DNA of 47,429 bases from Deltaproteobacteria bacterium (GTDB taxonomy: Bacteria > Desulfobacterota > DSM-4660 > Desulfatiglandales > HGW-15). Positions 10,647 through 19,733 of this stretch are shown here, one piece after another. The DNA is taken from positions 1-47,429 of the forward strand of contig JAFDAM010000007.1 in assembly GCA_019313825.1 (NCBI GenBank), in the 5' to 3' direction. How positions within the stretch are numbered: position 1 is the stretch's first letter; every line of letters starts with the position of its first letter. Position numbers and translations under genes: made by a program. The notes beneath the pieces were generated by a model. It was not told where the DNA came from. It worked only from the letters and a program-made list of their open reading frames with translations, and did not search any database.

Positions 10647-10760
10647 TCAGTAATGTCCGGTTAGGATTTTGCATTAATGACATCTGTATTCTAAAGAGAC
10701 CCATACGGGCAATCAACTTCCATATGACAGCATTGCAAAATCCTAACCGGACATTACTGA
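10647..10760. mobile_element. 114-bp MITE-like element
   Basis: Perfect 27-bp terminal inverted repeats (TCAGTAATGTCCGGTTAGGATTTTGCA / TGCAAAATCCTAACCGGACATTACTGA) flanked by direct repeat GGCAAAT (10640-10646 and 10761-10767); no transposase inside. Confidence 0.9.
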
Positions 10761-10857
10761 GGCAAATTACATCTACATCCCGGATTCTTATAATCTTTAA
10801 ATCTTGAGCTCTGAACCGTGAACCTTAATCCGTAGCCCTTGTACCGTAAAACTTATA

Positions 10858-11043
10858 TCAGCTCAATCCCCATTCCCTTCCTGATTTTCTTGTGTACTCA
10901 AACAGATAGGCCAGCACAAGCATCACCCCTGCAAGTCCCATAATCTTGATCATCTGGGCCCCTTTGAAAAAGAACAGGCCAACAACATAGGCAATAATAA
11001 GGGAGAGAATAAGTCGTATTAAAAAGGTATATAAGGTTTTCAT
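10858..11043 (-). CDS. Small membrane protein of unknown function
   Basis: 61 aa with two hydrophobic segments. Confidence 0.5.
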   Translation of the reverse strand: MKTLYTFLIRLILSLIIAYVVGLFFFKGAQMIKIMGLAGVMLVLAYLFEYTRKSGREWGLS

Positions 11044-11137
11044 ATCAAGTATCCTAAAGATAATCCAAAGCTTTATTTATCAATTATAACATGCTGTTTT
11101 TTTTATTATAAATAACAGACAATGCTGTCATTCATAG

Positions 11138-11467
11138 CTAATCTTTGTTGATCTTTAGGGGTATCACTTTGGCAGGACTGCTTTTTCCCTTCTTTCCCGT
11201 GAGTTCGCCGACTCCTTCCGTTTTTTTCAAGGAGAGATCCTGTTTCACTTCTTTTATCACCATGGAATGACCTCCCATGGTAAATGGGACGCCATTTATA
11301 TATTCCTCACGTAATATCCAGGTCACTGTCTGAGCAGGTAGGGTAAGGAGTAAAAAAGTGACCTGATACCAGTCCTTTTTAATATCCTGCCTTATGGCTT
11401 CAATACGCGCGTAGAGCGCGGGTTTATCTTGATAATGAATTAATACCACATCTCCTTCAACATTCAT
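11138..11467 (-). CDS. Hypothetical protein
   Basis: 109-aa ORF, no competing ORF on either strand. Confidence 0.55.
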   Translation of the reverse strand: MNVEGDVVLIHYQDKPALYARIEAIRQDIKKDWYQVTFLLLTLPAQTVTWILREEYINGVPFTMGGHSMVIKEVKQDLSLKKTEGVGELTGKKGKSSPAKVIPLKINKD

Positions 11468-11550
11468 CGAATTCTCCCTCTATCGTCCTTTCATAATATG
11501 CCGGCAGATAATGCCTTCCCTGCTATCTGAAAGCTGATAGCTCATTTAAA

Positions 11551-11769
11551 TCAATAGAATCTTTCCTTGTAAAAACGGCAAACAAAATTGGGCGGCGTGG
11601 GACATGCCCTTTCGACCCAGTTTCTGTCGTCATTGTCATCTTCACTGAACACGCAGACATTGGAGGACGCACTGCTCAAGATGGCCGGCTCATTGTCCCC
11701 TCTGACAATATAGTATTTACAATTCCAGCAACAATCCTTGGCCATTGCCCTGAATCTCACCTCATCCAT
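11551..11769 (-). CDS. Small Cys-rich hypothetical protein
   Basis: 72 aa with CCWNCKYY...VCVF...ACPTPPNFVCRFY cysteine pattern. Confidence 0.6.
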   Translation of the reverse strand: MDEVRFRAMAKDCCWNCKYYIVRGDNEPAILSSASSNVCVFSEDDNDDRNWVERACPTPPNFVCRFYKERFY

Positions 11770-12233
11770 GTTTGTGTTTGTTGGTCACTATAATACGTTA
11801 TTTCAGAATTTACCAAGGTCCGGAAAAATAATCAATACAAGTTTCACGACATTCAGGCTATCGAGTTCACGGTTGATCAATCTCCAAGCTTGAACCTCGA
11901 ACCTTCGTGGTCACTATCTTTAGGCACTCCTGTCCAAAATCGATTTTTATTGGACAGCAATGATATTTGGCAGGCATTCACAGTCATTCACAGGTTACTA
12001 ATAAAGGAAATCCATGTGAAATCCGATGATACAGACATATGTTTTTCCTTGACACCTTGACCAACAATATGGCATGTAGAATTTTTCACAAACTTATATG
12101 GTAAACATTGCCCAAATGATACTTATTTACCCACTTGTGTAAAACCTTCCGCTCCTGCTATCCCTTGATATTTCATATAATTAAGGATAACATAACAGGT
12201 TGTTACAAGTGTATTAAACAGGAGACGTTTATT

Positions 12234-15200
12234 ATGGCTCATGAAAAACCAAAAGGCTCTGTTATGGTTATCGGCGCCGGTATTGCCGGAATACAGGCCT
12301 CATTGGACCTGGCTGATTCAGGTTATCTTGTCCAGCTTTTAGAGAAAAAATCCGCTATCGGCGGAATAATGTCCCAGTTAGACAAGACATTTCCGACCAA
12401 TGATTGTTCCATGTGCATTATCTCACCCAAACTTGTCGAATGCGGCAGGCATCTGAATATAGATCTATTGACCATGACCGAGATCCTGGAGGTCAAGGGC
12501 GAAGCTGGAAACTTCCAGGTAAGGATCAGGGAAAACCCCCGCTTTATAGATATGTCAAAGTGTACTGCCTGCGGTGAGTGCTCCAAGGCGTGTCCTATTG
12601 AGGTCCCCAACCTGTTTGACGAGGGGCTCCGTGATCGTCAGGCTGCTTACAAGCTCTACCCTCAGGCCATGCCCAGCGCCTTTGCCATTGATAAGAGAGG
12701 CACGGCTCCTTGCAAGGCCACCTGTCCTGCCCATGTCAGTGTACAGGGATATGTAGCGCTGATCAACCAGGGTAAATACACTGAAGCCCTAAAACTCTTC
12801 AAGGATTCACACCCCTTCCCTGCCATCTGCGGCCGTGTATGCCACCATCCCTGTGAGGGTGTCTGCACAAGAGGAGACGTGGATGAACCCATTGCGATAC
12901 AGTATCTTCATCGATTTCTGGCTGATCAGGACCTCTCAGAAAAGACCCGCTACATCCCTGCGATAGAAGAGAAGAAGGAAGAAAAGGCAGCCATCATCGG
13001 CGCAGGGCCCGCAGGCCTGAGCGCAGCCTATTTCCTTGCCCTAGAGGGATATCAGGTGACTGTCTTTGAAAAACTCCCGGTTGCCGGCGGTATGATGTCC
13101 GTGGGGATCCCGGAGTATCGACTCCCCATAGACATAATCTCCGCCGAGATCCGGGTCATCCAGGATATGGGTGTTGAGATCAAGACAGGGGTCACCTTTG
13201 GTGAAGACATCACACTGGACAGCCTGAAAAAGGACGGCTACAAAGCGTTGTTCATGGCAACCGGCCTCCATCTAAGCAGGATGCTGAACGTGGAAGGAGA
13301 AGATCTCCCGGGCGTGCTCAAAGGTGTTGATTTTCTGAGGGACGCGGCCCTTGGAAACAAGGTGGATGTGGCGAAAAAGGTTGTAGTAGTCGGCGGAGGA
13401 AACGTGGCTATTGACGTGGCCCTTACTGCCAAGCGATTGGGCGCGGAAGACATCTCCCTGGTCTGCCTCGAAAAACGGGATGAGATGCCTGCCTGGGACT
13501 ATGAGATCGAAGAGGCATTAGAGGAAGGGATCAAACTTGTCAACAGCCTCGGACCAAAGAGCTTCATTGAGGAGGCCGGCAAGCTCGCAGGTATAGAATT
13601 CAAACGATGTACCGCAGTCTTTGATGAGAAAGGCGCGTTCAATCCCCAGTATGACGAAAACGACCTGACTTCGATGGATGGGGAAACTGTGATCGTTGCC
13701 ATTGGACAGGCCGGCGACCTCTCCTTTGCCGATAAAGAAGGAGTTGCAGTCACACCCAGAGGAGGACTGGATGCGGATCCAGTCACCCTGCAGACCCCCA
13801 TTGAATGGGTCTTTGCGGGAGGTGATGCCCTTTACGGACCCAAGTCGGTCGTTGAGGCGGTTGCGTGTGGAAAGGAGGCCGCAGAAAGCATCAAGAGATA
13901 TATAAAGGGTGAGGATCTCAAGGAGGGCCGCGAACAGGAATGGTCCTATGAGAAGCCAGGTATCGAAAATGAGAAAAAGACCGTCAGGACCCCGATGAAA
14001 CAGTTGCCTGTTGAGGAGAGAGAGGGCAATTTCAAGGAAATCACGCTGGGCTTCAGCGAAGAAGAGGTAAAGGCAGAGGCCCAACGTTGCCTCAAATGCG
14101 GGATATGCTCCGAATGCTACCAGTGCGTGGACGCGTGCCTAGCAGAGGCTGTGGATCATTCAATGCTGCCGACAGAGCGTATTGTCGAAGTGGGAAGCAT
14201 TGTGCTTGCACCCGGGTTTACGCCCTTTGATCCCAGCCAGTATGACACTTACAGCTATTCCAGTCATCCCAATGTGGTCACCAGCATGGAGTTTGAACGT
14301 ATTCTGTCCGCGTCGGGACCCTTTGAAGGTCATCTGGTCAGGCTCTCGGATCACAAGGAGCCTGAAAAGATCGCCTGGATCCAGTGCGTGGGCTCCAGGG
14401 AGATCAATCGCTGTGATCACAGCTACTGCTCTGCTGTCTGCTGCATGTATGCCATCAAGGAGTCGGTCATAGCCAAGGAACACAGCGATAAAGAGCTGGA
14501 TACCGCCATCTTTTATATGGATATGCGGACATACGGCAAGGACTTTGAGAAGTATTACAACCGGGCAGAGGATGAGAGCGGCGTACGTTTTATCAGGTCC
14601 AGGATCCATTCTGTTGATCCGGCAGAAGGAGACAATCTGACCATACGTTATGCAGACGAATCAGGAGAGATCAAGAACGAGACGTTCGACATGGTCGTGC
14701 TCTCTGTCGGCCTTGCTCCTGCACTGGAAGTGCGGGAACTGGCCGAAAAACTGGATATTGATCTTGATGACCACCAGTATGCCCTGACCGACAGCTTCAG
14801 TCCGGTGAGCACAAGCAGAGAAGGTATATTTGTCTGCGGCGTTTTCCAGGGGCCAAAGGATATTCCCCAGTCTGTGATGGAGGCCTCGGCTTCGGCAGCC
14901 GTTTCCACGCAGTTCCTGTCAGAGGCCAGGGGGACCATGACCCGTACGAAGGAGCTTCCCCCTGAACTGGATGTCTCCGGCGAGGAGGTCCGCGTGGGCG
15001 TCTTCGTCTGCAACTGCGGTATCAATATAGGCGGTATTGCCGATGTGCCAGCTATCAGGGAGTATGCCAAGACCCTGCCTCATGTGGTGCATACGGAGGA
15101 CAACCTGTTCACCTGCTCGCAGGATACGCAGGACAAGATGAAGGAGGTCATAAAGGAGAAGAATATCAACCGTGTTGTTGTTGCGTCCTGTTCTCCCAGG

Positions 15201-16664
15201 ACCCACGAACCCCTTTTTCAGGAGACCATCAGGGATGCGGGACTGAATAAATATCTGTTTGAAATGGCCAATATCCGCGACCAGAACACCTGGGTCCACA
15301 TGGACGAGCCCGAGAAGGCCACTGAAAAGGCGAAAGACCTGGTCCGCATGGCCGTTGCCAAAGCAGCCCTGATCGATCCCCTCCAGGAGACCAGCCTGAG
15401 CGTAGAAGGAAGCGTCCTTGTAATCGGCGGCGGAGTGGCCGGTATGGAGGCGGCCCTGGGAGTTGCAGAACAGGGGTTTCAGGCCTTCCTGGTGGAGAGG
15501 GCCAACGAACTGGGCGGAGTGTCCCACAGTCTTCGTGCCACCTGGAAAGGGGAGCCCATCAGCGATTATCTGAAAGAACTGATCGGTCGAGTACAGGAAA
15601 ACCCGTTAATCCGGATCTTTATGGAGACAGAGGTTGAAGCGACCACAGGTATCATAGGTAACTTTAACACCACCCTGGGATCTGCAAACGGCAAAGGCGA
15701 ATCAACAACCATTATGCACGGCGCCACTATCCTGGCCACGGGAGGCGCTGAATCAAGGCCTGATGAGTATCTGTACGGTGAACATCCGGAAGTCATGACG
15801 CATCTTGATCTGGATCAGGCCATCATGAACAATGACAAACGGATCAAGGACGCAAATACGGCGGTATTTATCCAGTGCGTTGGTTCCAGGACCCTTGAAA
15901 GGCCCTATTGCAGTAAAATATGCTGCACACACAGCCTTGAGAGCGCCCTGACGCTCAAGAAGATGAAACCCGAGATGAATATCTATATACTTTATAGAGA
16001 TCTTCGTACATACGGCTTCAGGGAAGACCTCTACAAAGAGGCCAGAGAAAAAGGCATCATCTTTATTCGTTACAATCCGGAGAACAAACCTCAACTCAGT
16101 TCAGATGACAAGGGAGGACTCTCCATGGAGATAATAGATCACGTGTTAGGCAGACCAATCACGATATCCCCTGATATTGTGGTTCTGGCTACAGCTATTA
16201 TACCAAACGAAAACAAGGAGTTATTTGAGCTCTTTAAAGTACCGGTTAATGATGAAGGGTTCCTGATTGAGGCACACATGAAGCTGAGACCCGTTGATTT
16301 AGCCTCAGAAGGCCTGTTCATGGCAGGACTTGCCCACTACCCCAAGCCCATAGATGAAGCCATCACCCAGGCAAAGGCGGCGGTTGCGAGGGCAATGACC
16401 ATTGTTTCCAAGGACAGTATAATGACGGGCGGTGTGGTATCTTACGTTGATCCGGACAAATGCGCGGCCTGTCTGACCTGCGTGAGGACCTGCCCCTATC
16501 ATGCGCCAAGGATCGGTGAAGAAGGCTATGCCGTCATAGATCCTGCCGAATGCCGTGGTTGCGGCGCATGTGGCGCGGAATGTCCGGGAAAGGCCATCAG
16601 CCTTTATCACTATACGGACGCGCAGATTTTAGCCAAGACAGATGCACTGTTTAAGGCTGCTTGA
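12234..16664 (+). CDS. hdrA: HdrA-like fusion protein: HdrA N-terminal segment, GltD/NfnB-like NAD(P)-binding flavoprotein domain, second complete HdrA unit, C-terminal 2[4Fe-4S] ferredoxin
   Basis: MVIGAGIAGIQASLDLADSGYLVQLLEKKSAIGGIMSQLDKTFPTNDCSMC; ATCPAHVSVQGYVALINQGKYTEALKLFKDSHPFPAICGRVCHHPCEGVCTR; AAIIGAGPAGLSAAYFLALEGYQVTVFEK; VLVIGGGVAGMEAALGVAEQGFQAFLVER; CAACLTCVRTCPYHAP...CRGCGACGAECPG. Start re-assigned to ATG 12234 after GGAGA rather than 12135. Confidence 0.92.
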   Translation: MAHEKPKGSVMVIGAGIAGIQASLDLADSGYLVQLLEKKSAIGGIMSQLDKTFPTNDCSMCIISPKLVECGRHLNIDLLTMTEILEVKGEAGNFQVRIRENPRFIDMSKCTACGECSKACPIEVPNLFDEGLRDRQAAYKLYPQAMPSAFAIDKRGTAPCKATCPAHVSVQGYVALINQGKYTEALKLFKDSHPFPAICGRVCHHPCEGVCTRGDVDEPIAIQYLHRFLADQDLSEKTRYIPAIEEKKEEKAAIIGAGPAGLSAAYFLALEGYQVTVFEKLPVAGGMMSVGIPEYRLPIDIISAEIRVIQDMGVEIKTGVTFGEDITLDSLKKDGYKALFMATGLHLSRMLNVEGEDLPGVLKGVDFLRDAALGNKVDVAKKVVVVGGGNVAIDVALTAKRLGAEDISLVCLEKRDEMPAWDYEIEEALEEGIKLVNSLGPKSFIEEAGKLAGIEFKRCTAVFDEKGAFNPQYDENDLTSMDGETVIVAIGQAGDLSFADKEGVAVTPRGGLDADPVTLQTPIEWVFAGGDALYGPKSVVEAVACGKEAAESIKRYIKGEDLKEGREQEWSYEKPGIENEKKTVRTPMKQLPVEEREGNFKEITLGFSEEEVKAEAQRCLKCGICSECYQCVDACLAEAVDHSMLPTERIVEVGSIVLAPGFTPFDPSQYDTYSYSSHPNVVTSMEFERILSASGPFEGHLVRLSDHKEPEKIAWIQCVGSREINRCDHSYCSAVCCMYAIKESVIAKEHSDKELDTAIFYMDMRTYGKDFEKYYNRAEDESGVRFIRSRIHSVDPAEGDNLTIRYADESGEIKNETFDMVVLSVGLAPALEVRELAEKLDIDLDDHQYALTDSFSPVSTSREGIFVCGVFQGPKDIPQSVMEASASAAVSTQFLSEARGTMTRTKELPPELDVSGEEVRVGVFVCNCGINIGGIADVPAIREYAKTLPHVVHTEDNLFTCSQDTQDKMKEVIKEKNINRVVVASCSPRTHEPLFQETIRDAGLNKYLFEMANIRDQNTWVHMDEPEKATEKAKDLVRMAVAKAALIDPLQETSLSVEGSVLVIGGGVAGMEAALGVAEQGFQAFLVERANELGGVSHSLRATWKGEPISDYLKELIGRVQENPLIRIFMETEVEATTGIIGNFNTTLGSANGKGESTTIMHGATILATGGAESRPDEYLYGEHPEVMTHLDLDQAIMNNDKRIKDANTAVFIQCVGSRTLERPYCSKICCTHSLESALTLKKMKPEMNIYILYRDLRTYGFREDLYKEAREKGIIFIRYNPENKPQLSSDDKGGLSMEIIDHVLGRPITISPDIVVLATAIIPNENKELFELFKVPVNDEGFLIEAHMKLRPVDLASEGLFMAGLAHYPKPIDEAITQAKAAVARAMTIVSKDSIMTGGVVSYVDPDKCAACLTCVRTCPYHAPRIGEEGYAVIDPAECRGCGACGAECPGKAISLYHYTDAQILAKTDALFKAA

Positions 16665-16792
16665 GAAAACAATTGACTAATTATGGTCAATCAAATTAAA
16701 TAATTCAATTCATTCATGATATTAGCTCATTTTAGACATTTTGGATCACTGATTGTTTTAAACTATCAGCTATGAGCCAACAAGGAGGAGAC

Positions 16793-17218
16793 ATGTCAGA
16801 CTTTGAACCCCGGATACTCGCCTACTGCTGCCAGTACTGAGCATACTCAGCCGCGGACCTGGCAGGTTCCATGAGATTATCTTATCCTACAAATATTACG
16901 ATCATCCAGGTGCCCTGCACCGGGCGTGTGGATATCATCCATCTACTGAATGCCATTGAAGACGGCGCTGACGGCGTCTATGTGGCCGGCTGCCTGGAAG
17001 GGGAATGTCATTACATGACCGGGAATCTAAAGGCCAAGAAAAGGGTCCGATATGTAAAAAAGGTCCTTGAAGAGCTTGGCATCGAACCGGAGAGGGTTGA
17101 GATGTTTAACCTTTCAGCAGGCGAAGGCCCAAGGTTTGCCGAGATAGCAAGAGAGATGGATAAAAGGATCAGAGAATTAGGCCCCAGCCCAATTAATAAT
17201 CTAAAAAAAGCTGTTTAA
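16793..17218 (+). CDS. mvhD: MvhD/FrhD-like hydrogenase delta-subunit (iron-sulfur) protein, predicted selenoprotein (Sec at codon 16)
   Basis: ATG 16793 after AAGGAGGAG: MSDFEPRILAYCCQY-TGA-AYSAADLAGSMRLSYPTNITIIQVPCTGRVD..., in frame with the tracked ORF 16871..17218; the motif upstream of 16871 is the conserved MvhD N-terminus. Confidence 0.92.
16838..16840 (+). other. In-frame TGA predicted to encode selenocysteine
   Basis: Flanking CCQY-U-AYSAADLAG corresponds to the Cys/Sec-rich N-terminal motif of MvhD-family proteins; SECIS-like hairpin follows. Confidence 0.88.
16846..16875 (+). promoter_or_regulatory. Candidate bacterial SECIS hairpin
   Basis: CTCA(GCCGC)GGACCT-GGC-AGGTTCC(A)TGAG: GGACCT pairs with AGGTTCC with one bulged U, outer CTCA/TGAG, apical loop starting GG at 16861, 21 nt after the TGA. 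Confidence 0.7.
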
Positions 17219-17229
17219 AGAGGTGCAAT

Positions 17230-17901
17230 ATGATAGTTGCTGATCGAAAACCCATTCAAGAGATACTTGAAATGGTCAAGGATTGTAAGAAGGTCCTTAT
17301 TGTCGGATGCAAGGGCTGCGTCACTGTCTGCAACGTAGGCGGTAGCAAGGAGGTGGGCGTTCTTGCCGCCACTTTGAAGATTGCCTTTAAAAAAGAGGAG
17401 ATTTCCATTGAGATGGATGAAAAGACCCTTGAGAGACAGTGTGACCCTGAATACGTTGATCAGTTAAAGGATATGGTTGATGATTATGACGGGATTATCT
17501 CGATGGCATGCGGAGTAGGCCCTCAATTCCTGTCCGCGGCATATCCGGAGCAGCGCTTCTTCCCCGCGGTTAACACCACCTTCTTCGGCGGAGCCGTTGG
17601 GCATGGCATATGGGAAGAGAGATGTGCCGGCTGCGGGACCTGTGTGATACACTATTTCGACGGTATGTGCCCCATTGCCAGATGCTCCAAGAGCCTCCTG
17701 AACGGACCTTGCGGCGGCTCGGCAGACGGCAAGTGCGAGATCTCAAAAGATTTGGAATGCATATGGGATATGATCGTCAGGAAAAAGATGGAACATGGAC
17801 GCATTGATGATCTCCTGGAGATGAAACCTGCCAAGGACTGGCAGACTGCCAGGGACGGAGGACCACGAAAGAGTGTGAGGGAGGAACTGGCAAATGAGTG
17901 A
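17230..17901 (+). CDS. metV: MetV-like methylenetetrahydrofolate reductase partner (zinc/Fe-S)
   Basis: VLIVGCKGCVTVCNVGGSKEV...RCAGCGTCVIHYFDGMCPIARCSKSLLNGPCGGS; directly upstream of metF. Confidence 0.9.
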   Translation: MIVADRKPIQEILEMVKDCKKVLIVGCKGCVTVCNVGGSKEVGVLAATLKIAFKKEEISIEMDEKTLERQCDPEYVDQLKDMVDDYDGIISMACGVGPQFLSAAYPEQRFFPAVNTTFFGGAVGHGIWEERCAGCGTCVIHYFDGMCPIARCSKSLLNGPCGGSADGKCEISKDLECIWDMIVRKKMEHGRIDDLLEMKPAKDWQTARDGGPRKSVREELANE

Positions 17902-18826
17902 TATGAAAGCGGGAAGTAATCTGGAAAAGGTGCTGAAGGCAGGACACTTTGCCTTTACCGGCGAGTGCGGTCCTCCTAAGGGCGCCAATGTTGAACATCT
18001 CAAGGAGAAGGTCGCCCATCTGAAAGGGATGGTCGATTCGGTCAATGTGACCGATAACCAGACAGCCGTGGTAAGGATGTCCAGCTGGGCAGCCTCCGCC
18101 ATAATGGTACAGGAAGGCGTGGAACCCAATTTTCAGATGGTCTGCAGGGATCGTAATCGTCTTGCCATGATGAGTGATATCCTGGGCGTCTATGCAATGG
18201 GCATTAGAAACATGCTGTGTCTTTCAGGTGATCACCAGCGCTTCGGCAACCATCCACAGGCTAAAAACGTGTATGACATTGACTCCATACAACTCATCGC
18301 CATGGTAAAAATGATGAGGGATGAGGGACAGTTCATGAACGGTGAAGAGATAGATGAGTCGCCCAGGCTCTTTATCGGCGCGGCATCCAACCCCTTTGCC
18401 GACCCATTTGAGTACCGTGTCCACCGGCTGGCAAAAAAGATAGCGGCAGGGGCGGACTTTATCCAGACCCAGTGCATATACAACATGGATAAATTCAGGG
18501 ATTTCATGAAGATGGCGGTTGATATGGGGCTGCATGAAAAATGCTATATCCTGGCGGGCGTAACCCCCATGAAGAGCGTCGGTATGGCCCGGTACATGGC
18601 CAAATCTGTACCTGGCATGGATGTCCCGGAATCCTTGATCAAACGGTTAAAGGATGCGGGCAAGGGAAAGGTTGCTGAAGAAGGGATCAAATTCGCGCTT
18701 GAACAGATCGAGGAGTTCAAGGAGATGGAAGGGGTTGCGGGCGTTCATCTCATGGCCATAGAATGGGAGCACAGGGTCCCGGAGATAGCGGAAAGGGCCG
18801 GTGTTCTTCCAAGGCCTGAGGTCTGA
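17894..18826 (+). CDS. metF: Methylenetetrahydrofolate reductase
   Basis: FAFTGECGPPKGANVEHLKEKV...VNVTDNQTAVVRMSS...LCLSGDHQRFG...GADFIQTQCIYNMDKF. Confidence 0.93.
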   Translation: MSDMKAGSNLEKVLKAGHFAFTGECGPPKGANVEHLKEKVAHLKGMVDSVNVTDNQTAVVRMSSWAASAIMVQEGVEPNFQMVCRDRNRLAMMSDILGVYAMGIRNMLCLSGDHQRFGNHPQAKNVYDIDSIQLIAMVKMMRDEGQFMNGEEIDESPRLFIGAASNPFADPFEYRVHRLAKKIAAGADFIQTQCIYNMDKFRDFMKMAVDMGLHEKCYILAGVTPMKSVGMARYMAKSVPGMDVPESLIKRLKDAGKGKVAEEGIKFALEQIEEFKEMEGVAGVHLMAIEWEHRVPEIAERAGVLPRPEV

Positions 18827-18866
18827 TCTTCAGGCATACAAGCAGTTATTATATTACAGACAAAAT

Positions 18867-18898
18867 GCCCTGCCCTCTAACTGTCAGGGCGTTTTTTA
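18867..18898 (+). terminator. Rho-independent terminator after metF
   Basis: GCCCTG-CCCTCTAACTGT-CAGGGC-GTTTTTTATT. Confidence 0.8.
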
Positions 18899-18950
18899 TT
18901 CGTGAGGAAATGATTATTTTTAAACAGTTAAATCATGTGATGCTCTTTTC

Positions 18951-19110
18951 TTCAAAGCGATATTTATTACCGAAGTCGCATGTGACCAAATATTTGGGGT
19001 TTTTCAAAGTCCTGTGGTAATTACCATATGTCCTGTGGCGCAAACCCCAAATATTTGATCACGGTCCCGCCATATGGCGGGATGATATTCTTTTATGAGA
19101 TATAGCTTTT
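18951..19110. repeat. Imperfect palindromic repeat, copy 3
   Basis: TGTGACCAAATATTTGGGGTTT (18981-19002) and CAAACCCCAAATATTTGATCAC (19041-19062) are inverted; outer TTCAAAGCGATATT / GATATTCTTTTATGAG; contains the palindrome TCCCGCCATATGGCGGGA (19065-19082). Confidence 0.75.
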
Positions 19111-19322
19111 CAGAAACAATCATCACATTCTCAATGGAGCATCTGAATAGGGTTACCCTATGCCTTACGCCCAATGCCCCTATTATTTATCATGAGCTAA
19201 CACCTATGAGCTATCAGCTTTTTTCATAGGCTTTTTTTCTTGAATTCTCTCCTATTTATCCATTATGATGATTCAGATGACTTTATTAGTAGGATTTTAC
19301 AACACACTGCAAAAAAATTTTC

Positions 19323-19580
19323 ATGACTATTACCACAAGGGATGGAAAATCCATCGATACTGAAATGGATCTTACAGCACCTGAACGCCACATTCTTCAG
19401 AAACTGTTCCTTTGGGAATCCATGGCCACCAGCATCAAGGAATTCATAGATCAAAAGGAAATGGCCCTGCTTAAGGGGTGGAACAATTCCGGCCCCATAC
19501 AGGAAAGCACGGCCCTTAAACATATTACCAGGGACCTGGAAAAAAAGGTCGCAACTCGACTCAGCGCTAATAACACCTGA
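19323..19580 (+). CDS. Small hypothetical protein
   Basis: 85-aa ORF in the gap between metF and the sensor kinase. Confidence 0.5.
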   Translation: MTITTRDGKSIDTEMDLTAPERHILQKLFLWESMATSIKEFIDQKEMALLKGWNNSGPIQESTALKHITRDLEKKVATRLSANNT

Positions 19581-19733
19581 ACGGATACCCTTTAATAACG
19601 TTTTGAAACCAGCATAACTGAGTTAATCATCACCCTCAAAAGGGGCGGTTTGAGTTGCGTCCCTGAAACGGTCCCGCACTCATTACTCACGACATATTTT
19701 ATTACGATTTAATGGAGCTCTCAGCGATCAGCC

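Noticed and set aside
13518-16610. Several long minus-strand ORFs opposite hdrA (e.g. 13518..14084, 14919..15527)
   Set aside because: Shadow ORFs of the conserved plus-strand HdrA fusion; low-complexity or unrecognisable translations.
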